Source: Sweltsa coloradensis (Eukaryota; Arthropoda; Insecta; Plecoptera; Chloroperlidae). From it: 64,000 nucleotides of DNA. The stretch spans positions 124,001 through 188,000 of the forward strand of contig JAMZAV010001856.1 of the NCBI GenBank assembly GCA_024449915.1, given 5' to 3'. The notes beneath the pieces are model-generated. The model did not search any database and was not told the origin of the DNA. It saw only the letters and a list, made by a program, of their open reading frames with translations. Shown here piece after piece: positions 1-10,527 of this stretch. Numbering within the stretch: the first letter of the stretch is position 1; every line of letters begins with the position of its first letter. The position numbers were made by a program, and so were the translations under genes.

Positions 1-4
1 AGAT

Positions 5-57
5 GGTTAGTAGGGAAGTATATTTCTCCCCGAAACTTCTTAAAACCTAACGGTTGA
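5..57 (+). repeat. 3' fragment of SINE-like family S
   Basis: The block CTCCCCGAAACT followed by CCTAACGGTTGAC matches the middle and 3' end of the repeat best seen at 53,783-54,110. Most of the unit between them is missing. It is a short diverged relic. Confidence 0.35.
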
Positions 58-62
58 CTTAA

Positions 63-80
63 TAGATAGATAGATAGATA
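63..80. repeat. (GATA)n microsatellite
   Basis: About four and a half TAGA units directly follow the SINE-like relic. Confidence 0.7.
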
Positions 81-269
81 TTTTTATTCACTTAGACTAG
101 TACAGTGTACAAGTATAACTCTTTGCAGATAAAGTGAATAGTCTATAATTAATAATTAATAATAATACAAATGAACCTATTAAAATTTTATCGTCTCCAA
201 CATATTATTTACTTTTATCAACTTGGAAAACAATATTTTCATCCAGCACACCATAAACTCATTTGAGTC

Positions 270-625
270 TATATCAAAACCCCGAAAGTGCATTATCCCG
301 AAAGTGCAAAACGCCGAAAATTCGATAAAACACACTTTCGGCGTTCTGCACTTTCGTGAATTTTCACTTTCGTGGCTTTATACGTTCGGCGTTCTACACT
401 TTCGGGGTTTTACACTTTCGGTGTTTTTAACTTTCGCTAATCTGCACTTTCGGGGATTTGTACATACGGGAACCAGAGTTCTGGAAATTTCACTTTCTGC
501 TATCTGTACTTTCGGGGTTTGAAACATTCGGGGTTTTTGCTTTTCGGCGTTTTCTACTTTCGGCGTTTTGCACTTTCGTTATTTTACACTTTCGCGGCTT
601 TTCACTTTTGGGACACCTCATATTT
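270..625. repeat. Periodic CACTTTCG repeat with inverted head
   Basis: The octamer CACTTTCG recurs about every 15-16 bp, separated by variable GGGGTTTT, GGCGTTCT or TGAATTTT spacers. At 277-330 the same octamer appears as its complement (CGAAAGTG), so the left edge can fold on the following array. The open frames across it are repetitive by-products, not genes. A second array lies at 29,810-30,215. Confidence 0.75.
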
Positions 626-1373
626 TACGTCTGTGCTTGTTCTGTATTCTTATTCTGATTGGACAGTAGTTTATGGTAGAACGCACCCCAACGCTCGCTG
701 TTTATGCACCTAGACCTGTACACACAATGAATAGGAAAGCTTGTGGACAGTAGCTGGCGTTTATATGACTGCTCCGTCTGAAAGGGATTATAAAAGCACA
801 ATGGCTTGGTGTCCCAAGGGTTGGCGACATTGAAGCTATTGACGAACAATGGCATTGTGGCCAAACCAAGACTGCATAATTATTTCTAAAAGTGAGTGAA
901 AGAGGTCGAAACTATTTATGATCTTTTACTAATTGAACTGAATTTCAGTGGCGTAGGTGTGCCCGGACAGCCCGAACGCACCCAGGCCTCGGGCAATAAT
1001 TTTAAATTGAAATATTAATCATTAAAAATGCAAAAAGTATATTCAAATGATATATTATACTAAAATATATAAAAAAACGTAGTTACAATAATATTACCCT
1101 TACAAAAACACATACACTCCTCAATAATGCACTGTAAATAACGGAGCATTTTTATTTCTCACAAAATCTTCGCTGGCGTTCACTAAATTAAATTGTATTT
1201 CCCTCAGTTCACTTCGAACTCAACTTCTAATTGAATTCTTTCAACTTGTTATAATTATAGCTGCTTTTTATTAACTTTGGTAGTCACTGTCGACACAAAA
1301 GGATTTTTTGTGACATATGTTATCTTGATTCAAAAAATGAACTGGTTTTCAACAGTGTAAAGATAAGCTTATA
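626..1373. other. No feature recognised
   Basis: AT-rich sequence without a supportable gene. A CAGTGGCGTAGG block at 946 resembles a hAT-type terminus but has no convincing partner. Confidence 0.5.
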
Positions 1374-1671
1374 CAGCCGTGGCGCAACTACGTAGTGGGG
1401 GGTGGGGGAGGGGGGCACAATTTAATGGTAAGATTATCTAAACTCACAACAAAACTGGCAATCTGCCCAATTTTATAAATTATCGACAAAATTACGCTAA
1501 AACCTAATAAAAAAATACAATTTTCAATGTTAAAAATAAAATAAAATCTGAGGATATGAGCCCCAAACCCTCACTAGCTGCCCCCCCCCCCCCGGAATAT
1601 CAGGATACATAATTATGTTAGTGGTTGTAAAAAAATTCGACCCCAAAAAACAAGAGCTAGTTACGCCACAG
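1374..1671. mobile_element. hAT-like MITE candidate
   Basis: The left end CAGCCGTGGCGCAACTA and the complement of the right end, CTGTGGCGTAACTAG, form imperfect terminal inverted repeats around about 300 bp of non-coding sequence with a C-run near 1582. The flanking 8-mers (AGCTTATA and ATTTATAG) match only partly, so the target duplication is not established. Confidence 0.35.
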
Positions 1672-2418
1672 ATTTATAGAATCGTAGTCAAATTTAAAAT
1701 CGTAATAGCAAACGGTACGAAGATGCATGTTTTTAGAAGCCCATCATTTAGAGAAATAAATCCACTTAGTCCGTGAAAAACGCAAGACCTGAAAAAGAGC
1801 AAGTGACAAAAAGTTACCTTTTGGTGATTCACCGTCTTGTTTTCCTTTTTCAATTTCTAAACTTCAATAAGAAGTGTTAAAACTAATCATAATTACCATT
1901 ATTTGATAATAAGCAATTACATTTTCGATCGGAAATGAAATGGATTAAAGAACTTATGACTTTATTCCCTCTTCCATTCTGTCTACTTTCAGACATTATA
2001 ACTGCATTCGTTTTAAATCATATTCATCTTCAGGTCAAGAGATTCACCTTAAGACAGACATTTAAAAAATAGTGATCGTATTGCATAGTCAAAAATAAAT
2101 AAAATAAATAAAAAAATAAAATCGTATTTCGAGTCAGCCCACTCAGTCATAGAACTGATTTTCAGTAGGAGACAGTAAACCATAGCGACCAAGCCAACCC
2201 TGTAGGCCCTGACGCAATCGACGAGTGAGCGACAACCAACCAAAGATCGTTTTTTTTAAAGCAAATATTGCAATCAGTGGTATGGACAGTGCGAACACTC
2301 GCGGATCAACGCCAGAATCAACAAGGCCCATTTAAAACAACTTTTAAGTTTAATATGTGCCTTAGACTCCTAAATTCCTAAGACAAGAGAAATCAGAAGT
2401 TAAAAAACTTTTTTCTTT
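1672..2418. other. No feature recognised
   Basis: AT-rich sequence; short open frames near 2049-2331 have no recognisable motif. Confidence 0.5.
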
Positions 2419-2480
2419 AGCGGGAATCGAACCCTAGACCTTTTGCATTGGAGGCAGATACGCTAACCACAAGAATTTAA
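2419..2480 (-). pseudogene. tRNA-like relic
   Basis: On the minus strand GTGGTTAGCGTAT resembles a Pol III A box and GGGTTCGATTCCCGC a B box, about 35 nt apart. A full cloverleaf with paired acceptor stem is not formed. It is probably a tRNA pseudogene or SINE head. Confidence 0.45.
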
Positions 2481-4575
2481 AAAGTATCAATCCAAATCAT
2501 GTGCCTACATTTTTCCAGAACTGGAAAAGTAGATTTTCCATTATTATAAATCGCCAAAACAGAGTAGCATAATATACAAAATAAGACAAGTATTGGACTT
2601 TTCAAAAGACAAATATTCTTGTTCAACTAACTCTTCTTCATCCAAGTTTAGATTGTACAAGATCCCTCACTAGGCCTTAACGTAGCACTAACATAAATTT
2701 AACACATTTTTTAATATTCGCGCACCCCATCACTATTTTCCAACATATCTACTAGATGACACTCGTTTTCTGGTTCGTACTAAATTTCAATAATTACATG
2801 TATTTGTACCTGCTGGTTGAAACACGTAATTTTAATCATTATAGGTACCAATAACAAAAAGAAACCCAATTATGTTTTAATCGGTGAGTGGAAATACAAT
2901 TTCTACAGCCGTTCAATTGACACTTAGTGTAGTTTTTTTAACTTTTCTCTTTTTAGTTCCGTACTGCCATTTTATTTTTAAGTCGTGGAAATGCATTCCA
3001 AGATCTTCGTGGTAACTAACTCGGCGTTGGTTTCAGTACGACATGAAACGAATTAAATTGAGATAAATTAATCAGTTGTGATGTTAAGATTTGTACATAG
3101 TTCAATTTAAAGTCATCTGCACAATGACGGGACAGGTTGACCAGTGTAGTCAATCAAGCAATGTCACCACCCTCATGAGCGTTGTGAAGTGAGGTGAAAT
3201 CCTGACGCCTGACGCAAATAACGGCAACCATCCGCTATACACCAACGTCGCGAGGGTTGCCGAGTTCAGGCGCTTTCGTACTATTTCTTTCAAGGGGATG
3301 CAAAGCTTATAAATATAAATATAATACTCCCACCAAGAAGAAGAAGATGCATCTAGGGAAGAAATCTGTTGGAAACTTAATAACACCCTGGCACAGATAT
3401 TAAAATTAAACTTTAATATGCACATATTATAATTAATATCTGTCATATCAATCGACCAATCCAATCAATCAATCATATCGCGCTTATATTGATAACGCTT
3501 TGAAGCGTGCGTTTAAGAATTTTTGATTTCGTGAGACGTACTTGTGATATGGACTTCCCTATTATACTGTTATCCGTAGGTCGTAGAATGGATCTAATCA
3601 TTTACTCATTCTTGACTATGCCAGAGTTGTCTAAAGATATGGTGTGGTCTACCACAGATTAAAGTTTACCAGTTTGTGTAGAGAAGCCCATTACTTATAC
3701 TCTTGAAGAAAAGCGTAAATGATTGACATAATAAATTTGTATCTTGTTACCTCGATTGCACTGACTTACTAGAAAAAATAATCTAAAATGTGCCTTTAAG
3801 ACGCTCAAGATACACTGATCTACATTATAAACCTTAGTAGTAGTACTAAACTTTCTGTAATTGATTTTTTTAATCACAATTTTTTACCTATGAAGTCAAA
3901 ATGCCGTACTATTTTATAACATGTGACTCAAGCTGTGGCTGTCGTTTTAGGTGTCGGCTATCTGATTGTTATTTTTCTGTTATGACTATTGCGTATGACT
4001 GAAAATTGTTGTACTGTTAAGTTTGTTCGTTTTTGTGTTGTTTTTTATTGCGTCCTATAATTTCTGGAGTATATTTTGCATTCTGTTATTGAATAAATAA
4101 ATAATAATAATAAAAATAATAATTAAATACGTTTGTGTACTCGGAGAGCCATTATAGCCTTCCTGATTTTTTTATTAGGCGGGCTGAGAATAGTACTTTT
4201 TACTATTGGTCAATCATATTCTGTATAACTGGCTACTTCATTAAAACTTCGTAATTTACTCCACAATTCTGTACTAAGCCATGGGCTCCAATTATTGCAA
4301 TTGAAGTTCCCATCGTCCGTCAACGGTAGGCTACTTCATATTTTTTAAGCTACAACCGTGTAGATTATATTGCTTTGTCTGTGATGTTGTATAAGTTATA
4401 ATAATTAGAATTTGTTTTTTGGCATGGTTTTATGTTTTTATAATGTTAAAAAACATAGCACGACATTATCATAGTTATGTATATCGGACCAACAGAGAAC
4501 GCTCATATGGAAAGTTAGAGAATCTGATTCCAGATGTCGGCGGTCCGACAGCCGCCACCAGCAATCCCGACTAAG
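2481..4575. other. No feature recognised
   Basis: About 2 kb of AT-rich sequence with no gene, repeat family or RNA that can be supported. Two short minus-strand frames (3150-3464, 3695-3877) lack motifs. Confidence 0.5.
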
Positions 4576-4579
4576 TTAA
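4576..4579. repeat. TTAA target site, left copy
   Basis: TTAA directly precedes the CCCTTTCACTACC terminus; the partner copy is at 7390-7393. Confidence 0.6.
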
Positions 4580-4689
4580 CCCTTTCACTACCAGATTTTC
4601 TTTTTCAAAATTAAGTTATTTCAAAATACAATTTTTTTAAAAAGATTTTTAGCGCTTTAAAAAAAAATCGTGTTTTTTATGGAATTTTG

Positions 4690-5420
4690 GGAATTTTTTT
4701 TAAGCGAGCGAAGCGAGCGTTTCCATTTGACTCTGCCGGAAAATTAGTCACTGGTTTTGTTTTTTTTTTTTTTTTTGTTTGTTTGTTTGTTTTTTTGTTT
4801 GTTTTTTTTTTTTTTTTGTATGTCTCGCGATAACGTTTCGAACGGAGGCTGGATCGAGTTGAAATTTTCACCATCCGCAAGATTTGTTCTCCATTGAATG
4901 CCATTAGTTTTGTGTCAAAAAAGTTCAAAACAGTTAAAAAGATACAATAAACGTTAATCGAAAGTTTTTTTTTCAAACTAACCGGCGACAAAATCTGAGA
5001 TAGCCAAATCTTTTAGAATGTCCGTCCGGTCACGAATATGTTAATTTTAGTTTGATCCGATAAGTAGTGTAGATGGAAATTACATTATAACAAAAGTAAC
5101 GTTGCCATGGCAACGAAAAGACGCGCGAAGTTTCTAATGCACTGCCACCTAGAAGTAATCAAAATACTTTCGAGGAAGTAGTCTATAATTTGTCAACAAA
5201 GAGTTTAAATAGTTTTCCCAGGATCAAGATCCTCTAGATGGCGGTGGATTTTAAAGTAAAGATTTAAACATGGGTTTACCCAAATACCTTGGCAATAATA
5301 AATAATACTGGAAACGCGAACGTCGTAAATTTTAAAATTTTAAAAAAAATGTGCAATGTGGGTCTAGCTATAGCACGTGCTCGCTTATCAACGCGTCCAA
5401 CTGAGCGTTTCCTAGTTATT
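4690..5420 (-). repeat. Repeat R1, copy A
   Basis: This segment is the reverse complement of 9207-10165, with shared blocks such as CGTTGCCATGGCAACG, GATCCGATAAGTAGTGTAG and GTCCGTCCGGTCACGAATAT. It ends in AGCGTTTCCTAG, a terminus shared with R2. Its other end is GAGCGAAGCGAGCG. With copy B it forms an inverted pair about 3.8 kb apart. No open frame is supported. Confidence 0.7.
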
Positions 5421-5579
5421 TTGAATTAAAGCTTCATTTTTAGTAATATGTAAATTTGATGTACAATCCTAAAACAAGCTTTTTTCTGAATTATTTTCAT
5501 ATCTTACATTTTTTGTATCTCAAATGGTAGAAATACTAGAAATATTTTACTTTACCGGGAAAAACCAAAATTTGCCATT

Positions 5580-6392
5580 TTTTGGATGAGCGTAGCGAGC
5601 GAAGCGAGCGAAGCGAAGATTCCATTCTACTACACTGAAGAAAAAAATCCGGAATGTTTTTTTTTTTTTTTTTTTTTTTTTTGTATTTTTGTGTGTCTGT
5701 GAACACGATTCCGGCTAAACCGATTCTCCGATTGCGATGAAATTTTATGGAGACCTTCGAAATCTCTGAACTTAGAACTGCACCGTAGGAAAAATCGATC
5801 AAAAAATTATTTCTCTTGAAAATCGCAATTTTAGGATTTTTTTCGTTTTTCTTTTTTGTTTTTGTTTGTATTTTTGTGTGTTTGTTAACACGATTCCGGC
5901 TAAACCAATACTCCAATTGCGATGAATTTTTCTGGAGACCTTTGAAATCTTTGAACTTATAACTGCCATCATTTTGAGCGATATCGAAAAATTATTTCTT
6001 ATGAAAATCGCAATTTTACGATTTTTTTTCGTTTTTCTTGTTTTTTCCGTTTGTATTTTTGTGTGTTTGTTAACACGATTCCGGCTAAACCGATACTCCA
6101 ATTGCAATGATATTTTCTGGAGACCTTCGAAATCTTTGAACTTAGACCTGCCACGTTTTTGGGTACAATCGAAGAAATATTTCTCATGAATATAGTACTT
6201 TTACGATTTTTTTCGATTTTTAGTGCGATATTTTCGTGACGTTTGGGCCGATTCTGACCAAACGGGTAGGGCTACAACGTTCATACTTCACATGGACATT
6301 AAGGTTATGGTGATGTATTGCTTTTTGTAAGAAAAAGTTGAAAAAGTTAGCCAGAATCCATAGAAATAAAGGTTTTAATTTGAGTTTTTTCG
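5580..6392 (-). repeat. Repeat R2 with 185-bp tandem units
   Basis: The motif ACACGATTCCGGCTAAACC occurs at 5703, 5888 and 6073, exactly 185 bp apart, within units that also carry a T-rich tract and CGAAATCTTTGAACTTA. The left edge is the GCGAGCGAAGCGAGCG tail. Other R2 copies (25.9, 27.0, 27.6 and 28.4 kb) have one unit, so the expansion is local. Frames coding K/T-rich peptides here are by-products. Confidence 0.75.
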
Positions 6393-7077
6393 AGGTTTAT
6401 AATAACAATTAAGGCTATTGTACTACCTCTGGCCGATAATTTGAAAGTCGAAGAAACATGTCTGAAAAGTTTGCTGAATGAAAGAAGGCCTTTAAAATAA
6501 CAGAAAAAAAATTGTGAATTTTTTTGGGCGGGACATAACCTCACTTTTGGAAATTAGATTTAGATTTTTGGACAAAAGTGTAGTATACAAGACTCGTTCA
6601 AAATTTAATTTTGAGAATCGGTTTTCTGGACATAGTTTCTAAACACCTTTAGCTATAACTTGACTATAGCTAAAATAGTTTTCTGAAAATAACAGTTGGT
6701 GGACGAATTTTTTTGTCAAACGGTACAAATACGAGTTTAATTCGTACCGTTTGACAAAAAAATTCGTACACCAACTGTTATTTTCAGAAAACTATTTTAG
6801 CTATAGTCAAGTTATAGCTAAAGGTGTTTAGAAACTATGTCCAGAAAACCGATTCTCAAAATTAAATTTTGAACGAGTCTTGTATACTACACTTTTGTCC
6901 AAAAATCTAAATATAATTTCCAAAAGTGAGGTTATGTCCCGCCCAAAAAAATTCACAATTTTTTTTCTGTTATTTTAAAGGCCTTCTTTCATTCAGCAAA
7001 CTTTTCAGACATGTTTCTTCGACTTTCAAATCATCGGCCAGAGGTAGTACAATAGCCTTAACAAGTAACAATAGAAA
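6393..7077. repeat. Near-perfect 0.7-kb foldback palindrome
   Basis: Positions x and 13,470-x are complementary over about 330 bp per arm, from around 6393/7077 inward to 6726/6744, leaving a 17-nt loop. The arms are almost identical; mismatches are scattered and increase at the outer edge. The same 48-residue frame appears in both arms in opposite orientation, which simply reflects the palindrome. It lies inside the R2 copy. Confidence 0.85.
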
Positions 7078-7149
7078 CTTGACAACAATCACCTACAATG
7101 CATTCACAAAGCACTTGCAAAGGAAAAGTGGTCCCACGCTAACTAAAAA

Positions 7150-7205
7150 CTTACAAAAACGCTCATCCATCAACGCGGCGGGACTTTAGCGTTTTCCTAG
7201 TAGCC
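7150..7205 (-). repeat. R2 terminus
   Basis: The block CTCATCCATCAACGCGGCGGGACTTTAGCGTTTTCCTAGT is the complement of the R2 end seen at 28,429, completing the R2 insertion within the piggyBac-like element. Confidence 0.6.
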
Positions 7206-7589
7206 TTTTTGCAGATGTGTATTTTGGATTTTCTCTAAAAAAAAGGCACTTTTCGTCCAATCAGGATAGGAATAAAATATTTATTTTTTAAAATAAAAAA
7301 ATTGGGGTCAAACTGAAAAAACTTTCTTTTACCCGGATATAAATTTTGAAAGTTGATGTCCACTATAGTGAACACCAGTAGCGAGAGGGTTAACAAGTCA
7401 GTAAGGCGAATGTTATCGATTGAGTATTCTTAAATAGCTCCTGCACATTCTCTCTCAAACTACCCACACTACACACCATATACTTATTATAAGAAAACAT
7501 AATTGTATCTAAACAGGTTCCTATACAGACGAATACATTATTAAATATGTATATTATATATTAGTACTTTAGACAGAAATTACAAAAGT

Positions 7590-7662
7590 GACTACACCGG
7601 GGATCGAACCCGGGACCTTAGCTGTCCGGGATATGCTCTTACCAACTGAGCTATATGCAGCC
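7590..7662 (-). pseudogene. tRNA-like element t1
   Basis: The minus strand reads a tRNA-like 73-mer with A box TAGCTCAGTTGGTAAGAGC and B box GGTTCGATCCC. The acceptor stem pairs imperfectly. The anticodon stem can form only about 4 bp and position 33 is C rather than the near-universal U. A functional tRNA is therefore doubtful. Confidence 0.6.
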
Positions 7663-7674
7663 ACCAATTTAAAA

Positions 7675-7676
<2 letters not shown>

Positions 7677-7746
<70 letters not shown>
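7677..7746. repeat. (CT)n(AT)n microsatellite
   Basis: About 25 CT units run into about 10 AT units directly beside tRNA-like element t1. Confidence 0.95.
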
Positions 7747-7752
7747 GTATTG

Positions 7753-7882
7753 TTTTACCTTGGCTTTATAGTAGGCGACTATGACGCTGTTCGATCCCTG
7801 GTGTAGTAACTTCTTTAATTTTTGTTTAGAGTACTAACATAACAGCGTCATAGTCGCCTACTATAAAGCCAAGGTAAAACAA
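7753..7882. repeat. Inverted pair of the AGCGTCATAGTCGCC block
   Basis: TTTTACCTTGGCTTTATAGT near 7754 is repeated as its complement ending near 7880. This block is the outer edge of the tRNA-like repeat unit, so two units meet head to head here. Confidence 0.75.
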
Positions 7883-7915
7883 TATATATATACTTTAGAC
7901 AGAAATTAAAAAAGT

Positions 7916-7982
7916 GACTACACCGGGGATCGAGCCCGGGAAGCTGTCCGGGCTATGCTCTTACCAACTGTGCTATGCAGCC
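7916..7982 (-). pseudogene. tRNA-like element t2
   Basis: It has the same tRNA-like sequence as t1 but lacks about 7 nt between the B box and anticodon arm, so it cannot fold fully. It forms a palindrome with t3, centred near 7995. Confidence 0.6.
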
Positions 7983-8007
7983 ACGAATTTAAAACTGTCT
8001 AAATGGT

Positions 8008-8080
8008 GGCTGCATATAGCTCAGTTGGTAAGAGCATAGCCCGGACAGCTAAGGTCCCGGGTTCGATCCCCGGTGTGGTC
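8008..8080 (+). pseudogene. tRNA-like element t3
   Basis: A plus-strand 73-mer with intact A box, B box (GGTTCGATCCC) and a 5-bp T stem. The acceptor stem pairs except for two positions. The weak anticodon stem and C33 argue against a decoding tRNA, although Pol III transcription is plausible. Confidence 0.6.
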
Positions 8081-8108
8081 ACTTTTTTAATTTCTGTCTA
8101 AAGTACTA

Positions 8109-8128
8109 ACATATATATATATATATAT
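8109..8128. repeat. (AT)n microsatellite
   Basis: Ten AT units beside the next element. Confidence 0.9.
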
Positions 8129-8515
8129 TAATGAACTAGGTTTTTCGGTTATAATGCTACGTTTATTAACATAAGGCCAACGTTTCGATGAAATTTCACT
8201 CATTTTCTTCAGGGCCAATACAACTTAATATATAACAAACGAAAACTACATTACATTGATAAATACAGAACAAAACTGGAAAAACAAAATAAAACAAATA
8301 TAAACAGTAGAAATCACTGCACATATGGCGAATTAAAACAACTCAAAGAAACACTGCAAAGCTTGACGTTGCAAAGAAAGAAGAAAGTCACGTCATGTCC
8401 GTCTTATTGTTTTTCGTCATGGATCTTGTCACTCTGATGAATTTACTTGCAACAGATCATCTGCAGGAACTAACTGGGGCGTTGGTGGGGCGAACCGAAA
8501 AACCTAGTTCATTAA
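8128..8515. mobile_element. 388-bp element with 23-bp perfect TIRs
   Basis: TTAATGAACTAGGTTTTTCG at 8128 is matched by its exact complement ending at 8515; the identity covers 23 bp. The interior carries GGCCAACGTTTCGATGAAAT and TTCTTCAGGGC. It sits between two AT microsatellites, so a target duplication cannot be read. The superfamily is not assigned. Confidence 0.55.
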
Positions 8516-8542
8516 TTCATATCGGCCACGAAAATATCCAAA

Positions 8543-8546
<4 letters not shown>

Positions 8547-8606
<60 letters not shown>
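8547..8606. repeat. (TA)n microsatellite
   Basis: About 30 TA units between the 388-bp element and tRNA-like element t4. Confidence 0.95.
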
Positions 8607-8608
<2 letters not shown>

Positions 8609-8633
8609 TACTTTAGATAGAAATTAAAAAAGT

Positions 8634-8704
8634 GACTACACCGGGGTTTGAACCCGGGACCTTAGCTTACCGGGCTATGCTCTTACCAACTGAGCTATGC
8701 GGCC
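8634..8704 (-). pseudogene. tRNA-like element t4
   Basis: The minus strand reads GGCCGCATAGCTCAGTTGG to the B box GGTTCAAACCCC. The acceptor stem forms with G-U pairs and one mismatch. The anticodon position would be GGT, but C33 and a 4-bp stem make decoding unlikely. It is one unit of the 291-bp repeat. Confidence 0.65.
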
Positions 8705-8924
8705 ACCAATTTAAAACTATCTAATTTTTGGTCTGTTTTGTACATTGTTAATAACGTGTGTAGAGCAGATTGCACTGCCTATTAGACTACATACGAAATT
8801 AACTTGGAGAAATACAAACCATCTCTGTAACCCTAGAGTTGGGAAATATGATATTTTACCTTGGCTTTATAGTAGGCGACTATGACGCTGTTATGTTAGT
8901 ACTTTAGATAGAAATTAAAAAAGT

Positions 8925-8995
8925 GACTACACCGGGGTTTGAACCCGGGACCTTAGCTTACCGGGCTATGCTCTTACCAACTGAGCTATGCGGCC
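8925..8995 (-). pseudogene. tRNA-like element t5
   Basis: Identical in its key parts to t4, and forming a palindrome with t6. Confidence 0.65.
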
Positions 8996-9066
8996 ACCAA
9001 TTTAAAACTATCTAATTTTTGGTCTATTTTGTACATTGTTAATAAATTAGATAGTTTTAAATTGGT

Positions 9067-9137
9067 GGCCGCATAGCTCAGTTGGTAAGAGCATAGCCCG
9101 GTAAGCTAAGGTCCCGGGTTCAAACCCCGGTGTAGTC
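9067..9137 (+). pseudogene. tRNA-like element t6
   Basis: Plus-strand copy of the GGCCGCATAGCTC tRNA-like sequence with B box GGTTCAAACCC. It mirrors t5 around about 9031. Confidence 0.65.
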
Positions 9138-9206
9138 ACTTTTTTAATTTCTATCTAAAGTACTAACATAACAGCGTCATAGTCGCCTACTATAAAGCCA
9201 AGGTAA

Positions 9207-10165
9207 AATACTAGGAAAACGCTAAGTTGGACGCGTTGTTGAGCGAGCACCGGTACGTGCAACACGACCCGAGTACGACATTCCCATAAATGTTACATAC
9301 CAATGTCTTTAAGGTCTTGACCGATTTAGCTGAAAATTTGTAAAATAGGAGAGAATGGATAAAATCCACCGCCATCTAGAGGACCTTGACATCATTTCTT
9401 TGGGAAAACTATTTTACTCTTGATTTCTTCTAGGTGGCAGTACATAGTGACCAGAATTCTTGTGCGACTTTTCGTTGCCATGGTAACGTTACTTTTGTTA
9501 AAATGTAATTTCTATCTACACTACTTATCGGATCAAAATAAAATTAACATATTCGTGACCGGACGGACATTCTAAATGATTTGGCTACCTCAGATTTTGT
9601 CGCCGTTTTAGTTTTAAAAAAAACTTTAGATTAACTTTAATGTACTTTATAACTTTTGAACGATTTTGCCACAACTAATGGCATTCAATCGGGAACGAAA
9701 CTTGCGGATGGTCAAAATTTCAACTCGATCCGAGCCTCCGTTTGACCGCTATCATGAGCCAAAAAAGCTGTGCGACTTTCCGTTGCCATGGTAACGGGAC
9801 TTTGTTATAATGTAATTTCCATCTACACTACTTATCGGATCAAAATAAAAATAACATATTCGTGATCGGACGGACATTCTAAATGATTTGGCCACCTCAG
9901 ATTTTGTCGCCGTTTAGTTTAAAAAAAAACTTTCGATTAACTTTAATGTAACTTTTTAACTTTTTGAACGATTTTGCCACAAAACTATACAGCAACCCGC
10001 CTTGGTGGTATGTACATGTGTGCAAAATTTCAGGTCGATCAGAGAAACGGTGCTACCTGTATCGAAGCAGTAACAGAAAAAAAAACAAACAAACAAACAA
10101 ACAAAAAAAAACAGACATTCGAGCCATAAGAGTCAAGTGGAGACGCTCGCTACGCTCGTTCAATC
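9207..10165 (+). repeat. Repeat R1, copy B, with internal duplication
   Basis: It starts CTAGGAAAACGCTAAGTTGG and ends in GACGCTCGCTACGCTCG, matching copy A in reverse. The segment beginning GTGCGACTTTTCGTTGCCATGG at 9472 is repeated at 9773, a 301-bp direct duplication absent from copy A. An oligo-A and (CAAA)n tract precedes the end. Confidence 0.75.
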
Positions 10166-10310
10166 ATATTTCCCAACTCTAGGGTTACAGAGATGGTTTG
10201 TATTTCTCCAAGTTAATTTCGTATGTAGTCTAATAGGCAGTGCAATCTGCTCTACACACGTTATTAACAATGTACAAAACAGACCAAAAATTAGATAGTT
10301 TTAAATTGGT

Positions 10311-10381
10311 GGCCGCATAGCTCAGTTGGTAAGAGCATAGCCCGGTAAGCTAAGGTCCCGGGTTCAAACCCCGGTGTAGTC
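10311..10381 (+). pseudogene. tRNA-like element t7
   Basis: Plus-strand copy identical in its boxes to t6, in the complete 291-bp unit just upstream of the Polinton. Confidence 0.65.
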
Positions 10382-10527
10382 ACTTTTTTAATTTCTATCT
10401 AAAGTACTAACATAACAGCGTCATAGTCGCCTACTATAAAGCCAAGGTAAAATATCATATTTCCCAACTCTAGGGTTACAGAGATGGTTTGTATTTCTCC
10501 AAGTTAATTTCGTATGTAGTCTAATAG

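Larger units (their letters stand above)
4580..7389. mobile_element. piggyBac-like non-autonomous element
   Basis: The sequence TTAA-CCCTTTCACTACC at the left and GTAGCGAGAGGG-TTAA at the right form matched termini inside a TTAA duplication, the hallmark of piggyBac elements. The right end also carries the small palindrome TTCACTATAGTGAA. No transposase is visible. The interior is occupied by other repeats: an R1 arm, 185-bp tandem units and a long foldback. It is a composite of nested insertions rather than a simple MITE. Confidence 0.6.
8602..9060 (-). repeat. 291-bp tRNA-containing repeat, minus-strand array
   Basis: Two consecutive units place tRNA-like elements t4 and t5 291 bp apart. 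Each unit contains CTTTAGATAGAAATT, the tRNA-like part, a TTTGGTCTGTTTTGTACA block, a GAGCAGATTGCACTGCC block and TTTTACCTTGGC. The second unit is truncated where the array inverts near 9045. Confidence 0.75.

Noticed and set aside
223..713. Overlapping frames with FG, HFRGF-like repeats
   Set aside because: They arise from the CACTTTCG periodic repeat in several frames at once; no start context or conservation.
946..1671. A larger hAT-like element from CAGTGGCGTAGG at 946
   Set aside because: End matches are partial and flanking 8-mers disagree.
4677..6187. K/T/R-rich minus frames with repeated NKHTKIQ peptides
   Set aside because: They follow the 185-bp tandem repeat and oligo-A tracts.
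7590..10381. Functional tRNA gene cluster
   Set aside because: C at position 33, short anticodon stem and repeat context argue for tRNA-derived repeats.
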